The position numbers were made by a program, and so were the translations under genes. A DNA stretch of 64,000 nucleotides from Longitalea luteola (GTDB lineage: Bacteria; Bacteroidota; Bacteroidia; Chitinophagales; Chitinophagaceae): contig NZ_JAFIQX010000011.1 of the NCBI RefSeq assembly GCF_017356035.1, forward strand, positions 1 through 64,000. The letters run 5' to 3'. Of the stretch, positions 51,862 to 61,666 are shown piece after piece. The notes beneath the pieces were generated by a model, which did not search any database, had not been told where the DNA came from, and saw nothing but the letters and a program-made list of their open reading frames with translations. How positions within the stretch are numbered: position 1 is the first letter of the stretch; each line of letters starts with the position of its first letter.

Positions 51862-52812
51862 TTACCTGTTCCTTCTTTGGCTATGTATAAATAAGCCTGT
51901 GATACTTCTGTTCTCGTATGCATTGCGGATGGCTACTGCAAACAGCTCTGCCACGCTCAGGATCTTCACTTTTGATATTTTCTGTTTCAAAGGAATTGTA
52001 TCACACACTACCAGTTCTTCCAGTACACTGTTCTCAATATTTGAGTAGGCGTTTCCGCTTAAAACAGGGTGTGTGCACAAAGCCCGAACGCTGCGGGCCC
52101 CTTTTTCTTTCAACAAACCGGCTGCTTTAGCCAGTGTGCCGCCTGTATCGCAAATATCATCGATCAGGACGACGTCCCTGTCGGTAACATCACCAATGAC
52201 CACCATACTGGCAATTTCATTAGCGCGTTTACGGTGCTTATCGCATATTACCATTTCTGCATTGAAATAAGAGGCAATTTCACGGATGCGATTGGCACTT
52301 CCCACGTCAGGGGCCGCAAAGGTAAGGTTTTCCAGCTGAAGTTGCTGGATGTAAGGAATAAAAATAGCGGAACTGTCGAGATGGTCTACGGGGATATCGA
52401 AATAGCCCTGGATCTGCGGAGCATGCAGGTCCATGGTGATCACGCGATCGGCGCCGGCGGCCACTAACATATTGGCAACCAGCTTAGAACCTATAGCCAC
52501 GCGGGGCTTGTCCTTCCTGTCCTGCCGCGCGTAGCCATAATATGGTATAACAGCCACCACTTTATAGGCCGAAGCGCGCCGGGCGGCATCGATCATTAAT
52601 AATAACTCTAAAATGTTTTCAGCCGGTGCAAATGTGCTTTGCACCAGGAAAACCATATCGCCCCGGATACTTTCCTGAAATACAGGCTGAATTTCGCCAT
52701 CGCTGAACTTCGAGATGGTTATTTTTCCAAGGGTAGCTCCGAATTTTTGAGCTATTTTTTCGGCCAGGTATTGTGACCCCGTGCCTGAAAAGATCTTGAC
52801 TGACATTTGCAT
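51862..52812 (-). CDS. prs: Ribose-phosphate pyrophosphokinase
   Basis: A 316-residue PRPP synthetase (ribose 5-phosphate + ATP to PRPP). Motifs: GTGSQYLAEKIA opening, FSDGEIQPVFQESIRG, YGYARQDRKDKPR (ATP site), MDLHAPQIQGYFDIPVDHL and the PRPP loop VVLIDDICDTGGTLAKAA. Start at 52812 or, two codons later, 52806. It heads the prs-rplY-pth group. Confidence 0.96.
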   Translation of the reverse strand: MQMSVKIFSGTGSQYLAEKIAQKFGATLGKITISKFSDGEIQPVFQESIRGDMVFLVQSTFAPAENILELLLMIDAARRASAYKVVAVIPYYGYARQDRKDKPRVAIGSKLVANMLVAAGADRVITMDLHAPQIQGYFDIPVDHLDSSAIFIPYIQQLQLENLTFAAPDVGSANRIREIASYFNAEMVICDKHRKRANEIASMVVIGDVTDRDVVLIDDICDTGGTLAKAAGLLKEKGARSVRALCTHPVLSGNAYSNIENSVLEELVVCDTIPLKQKISKVKILSVAELFAVAIRNAYENRSITGLFIHSQRRNR

Positions 52813-52956
52813 ACCGCAGTAAAATGTGCGGCGAAGATAACGCGAAGCATGGGATTTGACCGATAACCTATGTACAAAAAATTTATTTCACCGTTCTGCA
52901 GAAAAAAATAGTATTTCAATGGTTATTGATTAATCGGTGGATCCCCAAAACAGGTG

Positions 52957-53172
52957 TTACTTGGTCACTGTCAGCAGCATTCTTGATCCGCCATGTGTTG
53001 CAGCAGCCGTTTTATGTCCCGAAGCGTCTTTCGCTATCTTTTTGGGATAAAATGCATAAAAAACAGCAGAACATATAAATATGGAAAAGAAAAGGGCAAC
53101 AAAGTACATTCCGATGCAAAAAAGGAAGGGTTGGTAACCTCCAATAGCGGCTAGAGTAGTCTTTCTATTCAT
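52957..53172 (-). CDS. Small membrane protein of unknown function
   Basis: A 71-residue protein with one long hydrophobic segment (PFLFCIGMYFVALFFSIFIC, about 15-42), then a basic, alanine-rich tail. No family is recognised. It lies between divergently placed prs and radC with no visible ribosome site; a real gene is possible but not certain. Confidence 0.45.
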   Translation of the reverse strand: MNRKTTLAAIGGYQPFLFCIGMYFVALFFSIFICSAVFYAFYPKKIAKDASGHKTAAATHGGSRMLLTVTK

Positions 53173-53298
53173 GGGGATATAGATTAAGTATTTTTAAATA
53201 AGATTTGGATTTATACATGAAATAACGCACATGCTAGTACATAACGTACATTTTGTGGTTATAGTATTTGTCCGAAAAGTACTAGAAATATTTGAACT

Positions 53299-53991
53299 AT
53301 GCAAGAAACTAAATTTTCAATAAAAAAATGGGCTAAAGACGACCGTCCCCGGGAAAAGCTACTTGGGAAAAATCCATCTACTTTAAGCGACTCGGAACTA
53401 CTGTCGATCCTGATCGGAAACGGTCATCGGGAAAAAAATGCCGTTGAACTGGCAAAAGAGGTCCTTCGACTGGGCAAGAACAACCTAAATGAACTAGGTA
53501 AAGTTACCATACAGGAGATGCTGCGTATCAAAGGGATCGGAAAAGTGAAGGCCATAACCATCATGGCAGCCCTGGAACTCGGCCGCCGCCGCCAGGCTGC
53601 CCTTTCCATGGAAAAGCCTTATGTGAAGAACAGCCGCGACATAGCCAGCTACCTGCAGGCCCTCCTTCGCGACCTGCCGCACGAGGTATTTGCGGTGGCC
53701 TATCTGAACCAGGCGAACCGCATCAATCATTTCGAGATCATTAGTAAAGGCGGTATAACCGGAACGATAGCCGATCCCCGGGTAATTTTGAAGAAAGCGT
53801 TGCTCGAAGAAGCCGTAAGCCTCATTCTTTGCCATAACCACCCTTCAGGCAATTTACAACCCAGCCGGGCCGACAAGGAGCTTACCAGAAAATTAAAGGA
53901 CGCGGCCAAACTGTTCGATATCTCGCTGTTCGACCACATTATAGTTAGTGATAACGGCTATTTCAGCTTTGCCGATGCGGGAATATTGTAG
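53299..53991 (+). CDS. radC: RadC/JAB-domain protein
   Basis: A 230-residue RadC. N-terminal helix-hairpin-helix region (LSDSELLSILIGNGH, MLRIKGIGKVKA) and C-terminal JAB/MPN domain (about 110-230) with the metal motif CHNHPSGNLQPSRAD and ISLFDHIIV. The proposed DNA-repair role is doubtful; a JAMM-type metalloprotease fold is what the sequence shows. It converges on the DUF3467 gene. Confidence 0.93.
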   Translation: MQETKFSIKKWAKDDRPREKLLGKNPSTLSDSELLSILIGNGHREKNAVELAKEVLRLGKNNLNELGKVTIQEMLRIKGIGKVKAITIMAALELGRRRQAALSMEKPYVKNSRDIASYLQALLRDLPHEVFAVAYLNQANRINHFEIISKGGITGTIADPRVILKKALLEEAVSLILCHNHPSGNLQPSRADKELTRKLKDAAKLFDISLFDHIIVSDNGYFSFADAGIL

Positions 53992-54058
53992 TTTGTGGTT
54001 TATGGTTTGTGGTTTGTTGTTAACAACCGCAAACAACAAACTATAAACAACAAACCTG
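53991..54058. repeat. GTTTNTG heptamer array, inverted, filling the radC/DUF3467 gap
   Basis: GTTTGTG GTTTATG GTTTGTG GTTTGTT, a short centre, then AAACAAC AAACTAT AAACAAC AAACCTG. The halves pair along almost all of their length (about 31 of 34 positions, allowing a few changes). The first unit shares its G with the radC stop and the last ends two bases before the other gene's stop. A bidirectional terminator role is likely. Confidence 0.85.
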
Positions 54059-54059
54059 T

Positions 54060-54377
54060 TTAAGCTTGTGCCGTAGGGCCGCCGAAATTCATTGGGATCT
54101 GCACTTCTTCCAGGTCCTGGATCTTACCATTTGCGGCTTCAAAACGCTGGATATTCTCAGTTAATGCCTTCATAAAGCGTTTGGCATGCTGCGGCGTTAA
54201 AATAATGCGCGATTTTACCTTGCTTTTTGGGGTGCCGGGCATTACGTTCACAAAATCTATTACAAATTCTGCATGGGAGTGGGTAATGATGGCAAGATTG
54301 GCATATTCCCCTTCTGCTACTTCTTCTGAGATTTCAATATTTAGCTGGTTCGGCTGCTGATTTTGTTCTTCCATCAT
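54060..54377 (-). CDS. DUF3467-domain protein
   Basis: A 105-residue DUF3467 protein: NIEISEEVAEGEYANLAIITHSHAEF, FVNVMPGTPKSKVKSRIILTP and HAKRFMKALTENI are the conserved blocks (each seen only in part here). It is widespread in Bacteroidota and has no proven function. No signal peptide; soluble. Single gene. Confidence 0.88.
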   Translation of the reverse strand: MMEEQNQQPNQLNIEISEEVAEGEYANLAIITHSHAEFVIDFVNVMPGTPKSKVKSRIILTPQHAKRFMKALTENIQRFEAANGKIQDLEEVQIPMNFGGPTAQA

Positions 54378-54465
54378 TACAACATTTAAGACCCAAAAGT
54401 AAGAAACCGGGCGTAATGGTTTGTACTGAATTTTATTTTTCAGGCAATAAACGCTAAAAACGCAA

Positions 54466-54503
54466 AAAGGGAGGTTTCCCGATTTGCATGGAAACCTCCC
54501 TTT
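54466..54503. terminator. Strong bidirectional terminator before the SusD gene end
   Basis: AAAGGGAGGTTTCC and GGAAACCTCCCTTT are perfect 14-base arms around a 10-base loop. On the minus strand TTTTTGCG follows, so it ends the SusD operon finishing at 54519. Confidence 0.85.
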
Positions 54504-54518
54504 GCTAACACAGGTATC

Positions 54519-55946
54519 TTAATATTTATCCCAGAACAATTTAAATTCAACCTTATCGCTACCCATTATGGCTGCTGCAGCCGTGTAATTGGTTCCATTC
54601 AACTGCTGCTCATTGCCCGGATACGGGAAGCGGTTGGGGAACCCTGATTTTGCATTTACAGCCGGCGTAAGCTGGGGATAATCCAACCTGCGCAGTTCCG
54701 TCCAGCCATCAAATGGCCGGTTATACAGGGCGATCCATTTTTGAAAACCGATCTTTTGCTTCCAGCCGCCTGCAGCGGTAGCATAGGCCACCGCAGGTTG
54801 GGCCAGGTACGCATTTGCCTCGGCCTCTGTTCCACCCCAATACAAAATGGAAGCCTTTATGGCGTTGTTGTAATGTTCTTCCGCAGTACCTGCGACCGTA
54901 TAACCGCGCTCTTTGGCTTCTGCCCGCAAAAACTCCGTCTCTGCATAATCGCCCAACACCAATGCTGCATTTGGTTCAGAGATCTTTGCACTTGGTTTGG
55001 AAAAGTCTGAGTAGGTATTCACTCTTCCCACTACACCACCGGCATAATTTCCTGCATTGTTAGTGCCGAAGTACAACGACTTGCGGGGATCATTCAAATT
55101 GATCAATGGATTCATAAGATCTTCGGCTGCCACATAATCGGCCCGGCCGCCTATAACGATATCGGTATATAAGGGATTCGTGTTTGGACTGGTGGGTAAA
55201 TATTTAAACAATGCGTTTTGTGAGGCAGCCGAAATCGCTTTTGCATCCGCAGCTTCAACAGCAGCTTTGGCAACTGCATTATCCACATCTGCCATCATCA
55301 TACCCATTTTCATTTGCAGGTAACTGGCAAATCTTATCCATTGGGCTACATTACCTGCATAAAGTACATCTTCAGACGCTGCAAAACTGGCACTGGCTGT
55401 ATTCAATTTGCCAATATCTTCAGCCAGTCTTTTCAACAGATCGGTATAAATGGTTTTGGCATCATCATATACCGGAAACAGGTTGTTCGGGTCCAACGCT
55501 TCTTTATACGGAACATTGCCGAACGTGTTTACCAGAATATTGAACGTATATACCTGCATGATATCAATAATGGCCAGTTGATTCTGTTTCACAGCTGCAT
55601 CAAGATTGGCATCATTTGAGATAACGCGGGCAGATTCTTTCAGATCGTTCAAAACATCACGGTACATTCTTGTCCACCAGGCCTGGGGAATTCCCCTGGT
55701 GTTGAAATCGTATTGTGCCTCGTCCTGATATACCGCCATAGCCCAGTGTTTTACCGTAAACCTGAACACATTTACGTTTACGCTGGCATTGGCCAGGCCA
55801 TCTGAAAGACCTTTTAATGCATTTGAAAACAAGGCAGCGCCTGGAACAGCCGAAGGCTTTTTAGTTTCTTTATTAAACCGGGAAATGTCTTTTGTACATG
55901 CCGCCAGGAACAAGACCGGCATGGCTATATAAAGGATTTTTCTCAT
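54519..55946 (-). CDS. SusD/RagB-family lipoprotein (SusD-like type 2)
   Basis: A 475-residue SusD-like outer-membrane lipoprotein with lipobox LAAC (C17). Blocks seen: LGLSDGLANAS-like helix region, VNTFGNVPYKEALDPN, WIRFASYLQMKMGM, EFLRAEAKERGY and RPFDGWTELRRLDYP. This matches the second SusD family (PF12771 type) like the one at 60147. It follows the truncated SusC by 11 bases. The gene itself is intact, but with its SusC broken and no promoter in view its expression is doubtful. Confidence 0.9.
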   Translation of the reverse strand: MRKILYIAMPVLFLAACTKDISRFNKETKKPSAVPGAALFSNALKGLSDGLANASVNVNVFRFTVKHWAMAVYQDEAQYDFNTRGIPQAWWTRMYRDVLNDLKESARVISNDANLDAAVKQNQLAIIDIMQVYTFNILVNTFGNVPYKEALDPNNLFPVYDDAKTIYTDLLKRLAEDIGKLNTASASFAASEDVLYAGNVAQWIRFASYLQMKMGMMMADVDNAVAKAAVEAADAKAISAASQNALFKYLPTSPNTNPLYTDIVIGGRADYVAAEDLMNPLINLNDPRKSLYFGTNNAGNYAGGVVGRVNTYSDFSKPSAKISEPNAALVLGDYAETEFLRAEAKERGYTVAGTAEEHYNNAIKASILYWGGTEAEANAYLAQPAVAYATAAGGWKQKIGFQKWIALYNRPFDGWTELRRLDYPQLTPAVNAKSGFPNRFPYPGNEQQLNGTNYTAAAAIMGSDKVEFKLFWDKY

Positions 55947-55957
55947 GATTTTCTTTT

Positions 55958-58900
55958 TTAGAATTTCAACCTAAGATTCATACCAATTGACCGTGTGGTA
56001 GGATACGCACCACTTTGCATTCCCTGGGGCATATTTCCAGCGGAAAGATTTTCCTCAGGATCGGAGTAAGGCAGATTTTTATGGATGATCCATAAGTTCC
56101 TTCCGAATACCGACACGTCAATGCCTTTAATGGCTTTGATCTTTGAAAAAATGGTTGCGGGCAAAGAATAGGTAATGTTTGCTTCTCTTAATTTTACAAA
56201 GCTGGCGTCGTATGAATAAGCGGCCTGCGGCAGTTGGGTTGAATTGGCGTCTACTACTACCCGTTTGGTATTCGGTTTGCCGTCTTCCGTTACTCCTTCA
56301 AATATTACACCACCGCCATCCTGCAGGCTGTTGCGTACCGGATTTCCGAGGTCGTTTAACCCGGCAGATTCTTTGTATAAACCGGTGCCTTGTGCATAGA
56401 ACTGATCGAGCGACCATACATTACCGCCCTTACGTACATCAACCAAAAAGCCCAGTGAGAGGTTTTTATATCTAAACGTGTTATACACGCCACCGATCCA
56501 GTCGGGGTTGATGTTTCCTATTACGTTCGTGGTTGTGCTGGTAACCATATAATACCCTGTTGTGTCAACCACCCGTTGTCCATCTTTCATTACAAAAGTT
56601 CTGCCCTGGATGGTTCCATAAGGTTGTCCCAGGGTGGCATTTATACTAACACCGCTCTGGAATGCGCCCAATGGCAGGTTTCTACTGTCATTATATAACT
56701 TGAGTACTTTGTTTCTGTTACGTGTCCAGTTTACATTTACCGTCCATGAAAAATTCGGAGTTCTTACAGGCGTAGCATACACCGACAACTCTATACCTTT
56801 ATTTTGAACATCACCTGCATTCACCCATTTTGCGGTATATCCCGTAGCAGCCGAAACAGAAACCGGAATGATCTGATCGATCGTATTGGTTACGTAGTAG
56901 GTAACATCGAAGCCCAAGCGGTTCTTCAGGAATGCCATTTCCAAACCAATTTCGCGGCTCTTGGTTTCTTCCGGCCTTAATTCACTATTGTTCTTTCTGT
57001 CGGGCAAAGAAAATAATATACTGCTGCCGAACGGATCGGGCTTATCGTATACATCGTAAATACTTCCCCATGGAGCACTGTTACCGACTGTTGCATAGTT
57101 CAACCTGATCTTGCCGGAAGATAACCACGGCACAGTGGGTAAATGATGAGAGAACAACCAGCTTCCGGAAATCGCATAATAGTTATAGGCGTTTTCACTA
57201 ACGGGAAGGGTTGAAGACCTGTCGCGGCGGAAAGTAGCGTCCAGTGATAAGTAATCCTGGTAGCTCAGGGTGATACCGCCAAAATAACCATCTACAGCAA
57301 TAGGTTGATTGGTTTCAATGGGCGCAGGAATAGTTCCTTTTGAGTTGGAAATGCTGTATAAACCAGGAACAACCAAACCACCCGATGTAGTAGCCAATGA
57401 GGAACGTTCGGTTGTACGGCGCAGGTTAATACCTAACAGGCCTTTGAAATTAAGATCCTTGGTCAGATCTTTATCGATATTGGCCATCAGGTCATAGTTC
57501 TTTTCGGTGAAGGTGCGGTCGAAACGGGTATACGAAGCTGCACCCTGGCTTCCTACGGCAACTCTTTCTTCCTGGAGCTCCGTGTAATTATCAATTGATA
57601 TCCGGCCCAGGAAACTCAACCAATCGGTTGCTTTAAAATCCAGTGATGCATAACCGAATACACGCGATCGGTTATCGTTCTGGTAGTTTTCATAAACGGT
57701 CCAGTAGTAATTATCTGTGTAAATGGGAACCAGTCCCGACGGTTTTGAAGGATCACTCCAGTTCCAGGTAACGTTTTTGTAATTTCTAAAATAAGCGTCC
57801 TTTTGTTCTTTGATATCCACATTGGTTTGGTACCATTGGCGAAAGTTCTGATTTACGTTGCGACCGCTGTATCCGGTACCATACCGGCCCCTGCCATCAA
57901 TATGCGAATAGTTTACCGAAGCGCTCGCAGTGAGTCGCGATGTGATGTTATAAGTAGCGCCGAAGTTGATCATATTTTTTATAAGACGGCTATTTGGCAA
58001 TACGCCCCGATCCTCATTTCGTGTGTAGCCCAGTTTATAAGTTCCTTTATCGGTAGCGCCATCGAACAGGACGTTTTGGTTGTTCGATAATGAAGTTATG
58101 TAGAAGGTGGACGGATCATTTGCGGCAGCTACCCACGGTTTTGGCTTTTTGTAATAAGGCGAAGCAGGGTCAAAAGCATCCCAATGATAAACCATTAAGT
58201 TCGGATTGAACTTGGCACCGTACGATGCATCCTGCGAGGTGGGTACTACCAGATCTTTAACCCCATCGCCATCTACATCGTAACTATAGAAACCGTCTAC
58301 ATGGTAAGGGTCCGAATAACCGGCTCCATATTCTTTCTGATATTCGGGAAAGGTTTTTTTATCGATCGAATTTATCGTTAAACCTGAGTTCACGACAATA
58401 CCCAATCCTTTTTTTGCTTTTTTGGTGGTGATCATGATGACCCCATTGGCAGCTCTTGAACCATATAGCGCTGTAGCTGCAGCACCTTTCAAGACATTTA
58501 TGTTCTCGATATCATCAGGGTTGATATCTGCAGCCGCATTTCCGTAGTCGTAACCACCGCGACCGGTTTGTTGGTTGGTCCTGTTATTGATGGAATTATC
58601 AACCGGTACGCCATCTACTACAAACAACGCCTGGTTGTTGCCTGTAATTGACTTCATCCCGCGGATAACGATGTTGGTAGAACCTCCCAACCCATTACCC
58701 TGGTTGATCTGCAAACCCGATACTTTACCTGAAAGCGCGCTGAATGCATTACCCGATCGCAAACGGCTCACATCTTCGCCCTGCACAGTTTGTGCAGCAT
58801 ACGGCAGGGTATTCTTTGCTCTTTTAATACCCAATGCAGTTACAACCACTTCGCTCATGGCATCGAGTGGAGCCAATGATACCGAAAGGACACCTGCATT

Positions 58901-59044
58901 ACCTGCTTTTGATTCTGTTTGTTCAAAACCCACGGCAGAAATGACAAGGGTGGCGTTCTGGGGAGCGTTGATGGAGAATTTGCCGTCGGCATCGGCGGCT
59001 ACGGCATTATTGGTGCCTTTGACTTTAATGAATACATTAGTAAC
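55958..59044 (-). pseudogene. SusC/RagA TonB-dependent transporter lacking its 5' end
   Basis: A 1028-codon open frame with the SusC plug (NIVIRGMKSITGNNQALFVVDG, GVIMITTKKAKKG) and full barrel ending SIGMNLRLKF. The frame begins inside the carboxypeptidase-like domain: VTNVFIKVKGTNNAVAADADG is preceded by a stop at 59045-59047. About 50-60 N-terminal residues, including the signal peptide, are missing. The only start in frame is a GTG at 58931-58933, far inside the domain. The region before it (to 59114) is a terminator and AT-rich spacer without promoter. No internal stop breaks the remaining frame, so the loss is recent or the fragment is under some selection. Confidence 0.85.
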
Positions 59045-59053
59045 TTAACTAAT
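59036..59053. repeat. Inverted repeat at the SusC truncation point
   Basis: ATTAGT (59036-59041) and ACTAAT (59048-59053) flank AACTTA exactly where the SusC frame stops. It may be chance, or a mark of the rearrangement. Confidence 0.3.
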
Positions 59054-59114
59054 TTCTCTAAGTTATTAAGTAAAACGGAGCAATATTTTCTGGCAAGTTG
59101 AGAACTGCAGCAAC

Positions 59115-59143
59115 AAAAAGCCGCCCCCATTAATGGAGACGGC
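59115..59143 (-). terminator. Terminator of the SusC-SusD-DUF1735 operon
   Basis: On the minus strand GCCGTCTCCATT and AATGGGGGCGGC pair along their length with two G-T pairs, then TTTTT. It isolates the truncated SusC from the operon upstream. Confidence 0.8.
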
Positions 59144-59169
59144 CCTTTGAGCTATATTCAAAGATATTA

Positions 59170-60129
59170 TTACCTCGGTCCAATATAAGTAAAATGTTCA
59201 TCAAAAGTTGTACGAGTAGCACCCGCCTGCTTCATAACATATTTGACATCGATACTTTTGTCGGCATTAATGACATTTGCGCCGGTTGCAACGATTTCTG
59301 CACTGCGGTTATTTCCTGAGGGCTGACCATGGTAATTCGTAACGCTGACTATTTTATTGGTTGCCGGATCAATTATGAAATTAGGTGAAAACGAACCATA
59401 GTAACTGTTACCACCTATTAAATGGCCATAATCTATTCCACTTACCCACATAGCAACGGAATTGGCGCCAGTCGTTCTTAATTCAACCTCGAAAGGATAC
59501 GGACCATCAGGGCCTGAACTCAACGCCGGATTTATGGCATCTATAAGCGTGCCATCTACTTCATATCTTCCGTCATATTTGTTTTTAATGAGAATGGCTA
59601 CTACGCCTGAACCCAGGTTGCCACTGATATTGTAGCCCGGTTTATCAATGCTGGTGATCGCCAATCCATAAGCATACTCACGGCCTATAAGGGCAGAGGG
59701 TTTAAACTTTACCTGCATATAACCGGTACGCGATCCTTTCGGAATAGTAACAACCGGATTGACGATGGAAACCAATGAAGCGGAAGGTATACTATATGCA
59801 GTATGGTTAGAATCGTTGTATGCCTGAACCAGATCAGGTTTTAATTCCAGCGTAACATTGATATCTTCCGGAGCTACATCGGCAGTTGCCAGGTTGATAG
59901 GTACCAGGTTTACAGTCGTATCATTGTCGCTGTTATCATAAGCCAGGCTCACAAATTTACGGGTGTTCGTAGCTGTAATTTTCATTTCTATAACCCTTGG
60001 CGTTCCTTCGGGGCGGTTAGACTGTATTTCCTGATCCTCATAAGGTTGGTCTTTTAAACAACCTGCCATTACGAATGACGCTATGGCCAACGATAATGAT
60101 AATTTTATATGATATAGTTTCATATTCAT
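59170..60129 (-). CDS. DUF1735-domain outer-surface lipoprotein
   Basis: A 319-residue lipoprotein with lipobox MAGC (C24). The N-terminal DUF1735 domain (about 45-165) is followed by a second beta-rich domain. Such proteins often sit after susCD and are thought to be surface glycan-binding parts. KGSRTGYMQVKF and EYAYGLAITSID are typical. It starts 17 bases after the SusD stop and ends the operon at the 59115 terminator. Start at 60129 or two codons later. Confidence 0.85.
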   Translation of the reverse strand: MNMKLYHIKLSLSLAIASFVMAGCLKDQPYEDQEIQSNRPEGTPRVIEMKITATNTRKFVSLAYDNSDNDTTVNLVPINLATADVAPEDINVTLELKPDLVQAYNDSNHTAYSIPSASLVSIVNPVVTIPKGSRTGYMQVKFKPSALIGREYAYGLAITSIDKPGYNISGNLGSGVVAILIKNKYDGRYEVDGTLIDAINPALSSGPDGPYPFEVELRTTGANSVAMWVSGIDYGHLIGGNSYYGSFSPNFIIDPATNKIVSVTNYHGQPSGNNRSAEIVATGANVINADKSIDVKYVMKQAGATRTTFDEHFTYIGPR

Positions 60130-60146
60130 TTATTTAAGTAGTTGGT

Positions 60147-61643
60147 TTATGGTTGCCAGAAGATTTTGGAATCAAACTGGTTAATGTTCTCACCCTGAGC
60201 CCGTACATTGTCACCATTGGTGGTATATTCACTCTGTGGATATAATAACCTGACCGGAATACTTGTTCTGGTTGTATTAACTGAAATATATCCTTTATCA
60301 GGTATCATATTCAATCTTCTCAGGTCACTCCATGCCTCAACAGGATCAATGGCACATAAGGCTATATACTTCTGAAAAGCGATAAACCTTGCCTGCTGCA
60401 AAACAGTTGAGCCTGCATTTGCCCAATTGGCAATATCAGCATCTGCCAAATATGCCTGCGCTTCTGGTACGGCGTTCTCTACTCCTAACCATACAAATGA
60501 TTCAACTACGGCAGCTTCATAGGCAGTTTGTGCATTACCGGGCAACCACCCCCTGACAATGGCCTCAGCTTTTAAGAACATACTTTCAAATGAAGGAAAG
60601 ATCCATTGATTCTGTGTTGCACTACCCGCTATACCAGGTCCCATAGTGGAACTATGATTACCGTCGGGATTTCCCGCTGCAAGGCCATAAGTTGTACCTG
60701 TAATCGGTCCGCCGGCTGCTGGCGGATTATAGAACCGTTCGATCCTTGGATCACCATGCGTGTTCAATAAGTTTACGAAATAACGATTGGCCCTTGTGCT
60801 GGTGCTTGCCTGAGCACCGGCAGGGGTTAAACCATAATTGGCATAAAATGGTGACTGTTTATTATTCTCATTTACATAACCAGGGTTAGCATCTATGCTT
60901 TGTCCGGCTTCCAACACACCCCCATTGGCCTGTATTTTAGCAATCTCGCTGCCAGGATTGAAACCTGCCATCTCTGACTGACGAATGAGCAACCGCAATT
61001 TGAGCGTATTGGCAAATTTTGTCCATAACGTTTTGTCACCTTTGTTTACAATATCAATAGCATTAAAGGAGCCCACGGTGGCAGCCTTCATGTAAGTAAT
61101 AGCGGTATCGAGGCTTTTTTGCAAGTCTGCATATATATCCTGCGCCCTATCGTATGCTGGCTGGCGGTAGCTATTACTTTGAAATGCCTGTGAATAAGGA
61201 ATATTTCCGTAAATATCTACCATGTCCTGCCAAAGGCGGGCCGACAAGATCATGGCAGCGCCTGCCAGTACCTGGTTTTCAGCTGCCAGGGCTTTTTGCT
61301 TTACCAGGTAAAGATCAAAGAGAACATTATAATTGTTCTGCCACAACACGTCGCCGAAAGTAAAATCGATATTATATGTCGTTTCATCCTGCTGGATGGC
61401 AAAATCACCGGAGGCCGACATATAACCCATCCAGTTCTGGATGAACTGCAGGTTGCCGCTTGCCAGCCGGGCACCTACTGAATGAGCTGCCTGCGGAAAA
61501 ATAAGTTCGGCTGTTATATTAGCATCGGTGGCCCGGTTGGGATCTTCATTTACATCGAGCCAGCCTTTTTTACATCCTGTACAGGCAACGATCACTGCCA
61601 GCACCGCACCACAAATTCGTCTGTTTATTTTAAATTTTTTCAT
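60147..61643 (-). CDS. SusD/RagB-family nutrient-binding lipoprotein (SusD-like type 2)
   Basis: A 498-residue SusD-like lipoprotein with lipobox CTGC (C24) and NEDPNRATDANITAELIFPQA following. Blocks: VDIYGNIPYSQAF, TLWTKFANTLKLRLLIRQ, MFLKAEAIVRGW and PVEAWSDLRRLNMIP. It is paired with the SusC starting beyond the window and precedes the DUF1735 gene. It partners the barrel for uptake. Sequence similarity to the 54519 protein is only family-level. Confidence 0.93.
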   Translation of the reverse strand: MKKFKINRRICGAVLAVIVACTGCKKGWLDVNEDPNRATDANITAELIFPQAAHSVGARLASGNLQFIQNWMGYMSASGDFAIQQDETTYNIDFTFGDVLWQNNYNVLFDLYLVKQKALAAENQVLAGAAMILSARLWQDMVDIYGNIPYSQAFQSNSYRQPAYDRAQDIYADLQKSLDTAITYMKAATVGSFNAIDIVNKGDKTLWTKFANTLKLRLLIRQSEMAGFNPGSEIAKIQANGGVLEAGQSIDANPGYVNENNKQSPFYANYGLTPAGAQASTSTRANRYFVNLLNTHGDPRIERFYNPPAAGGPITGTTYGLAAGNPDGNHSSTMGPGIAGSATQNQWIFPSFESMFLKAEAIVRGWLPGNAQTAYEAAVVESFVWLGVENAVPEAQAYLADADIANWANAGSTVLQQARFIAFQKYIALCAIDPVEAWSDLRRLNMIPDKGYISVNTTRTSIPVRLLYPQSEYTTNGDNVRAQGENINQFDSKIFWQP

Positions 61644-61666
61644 TGATTAATTCTTTAAAAGTTTAA

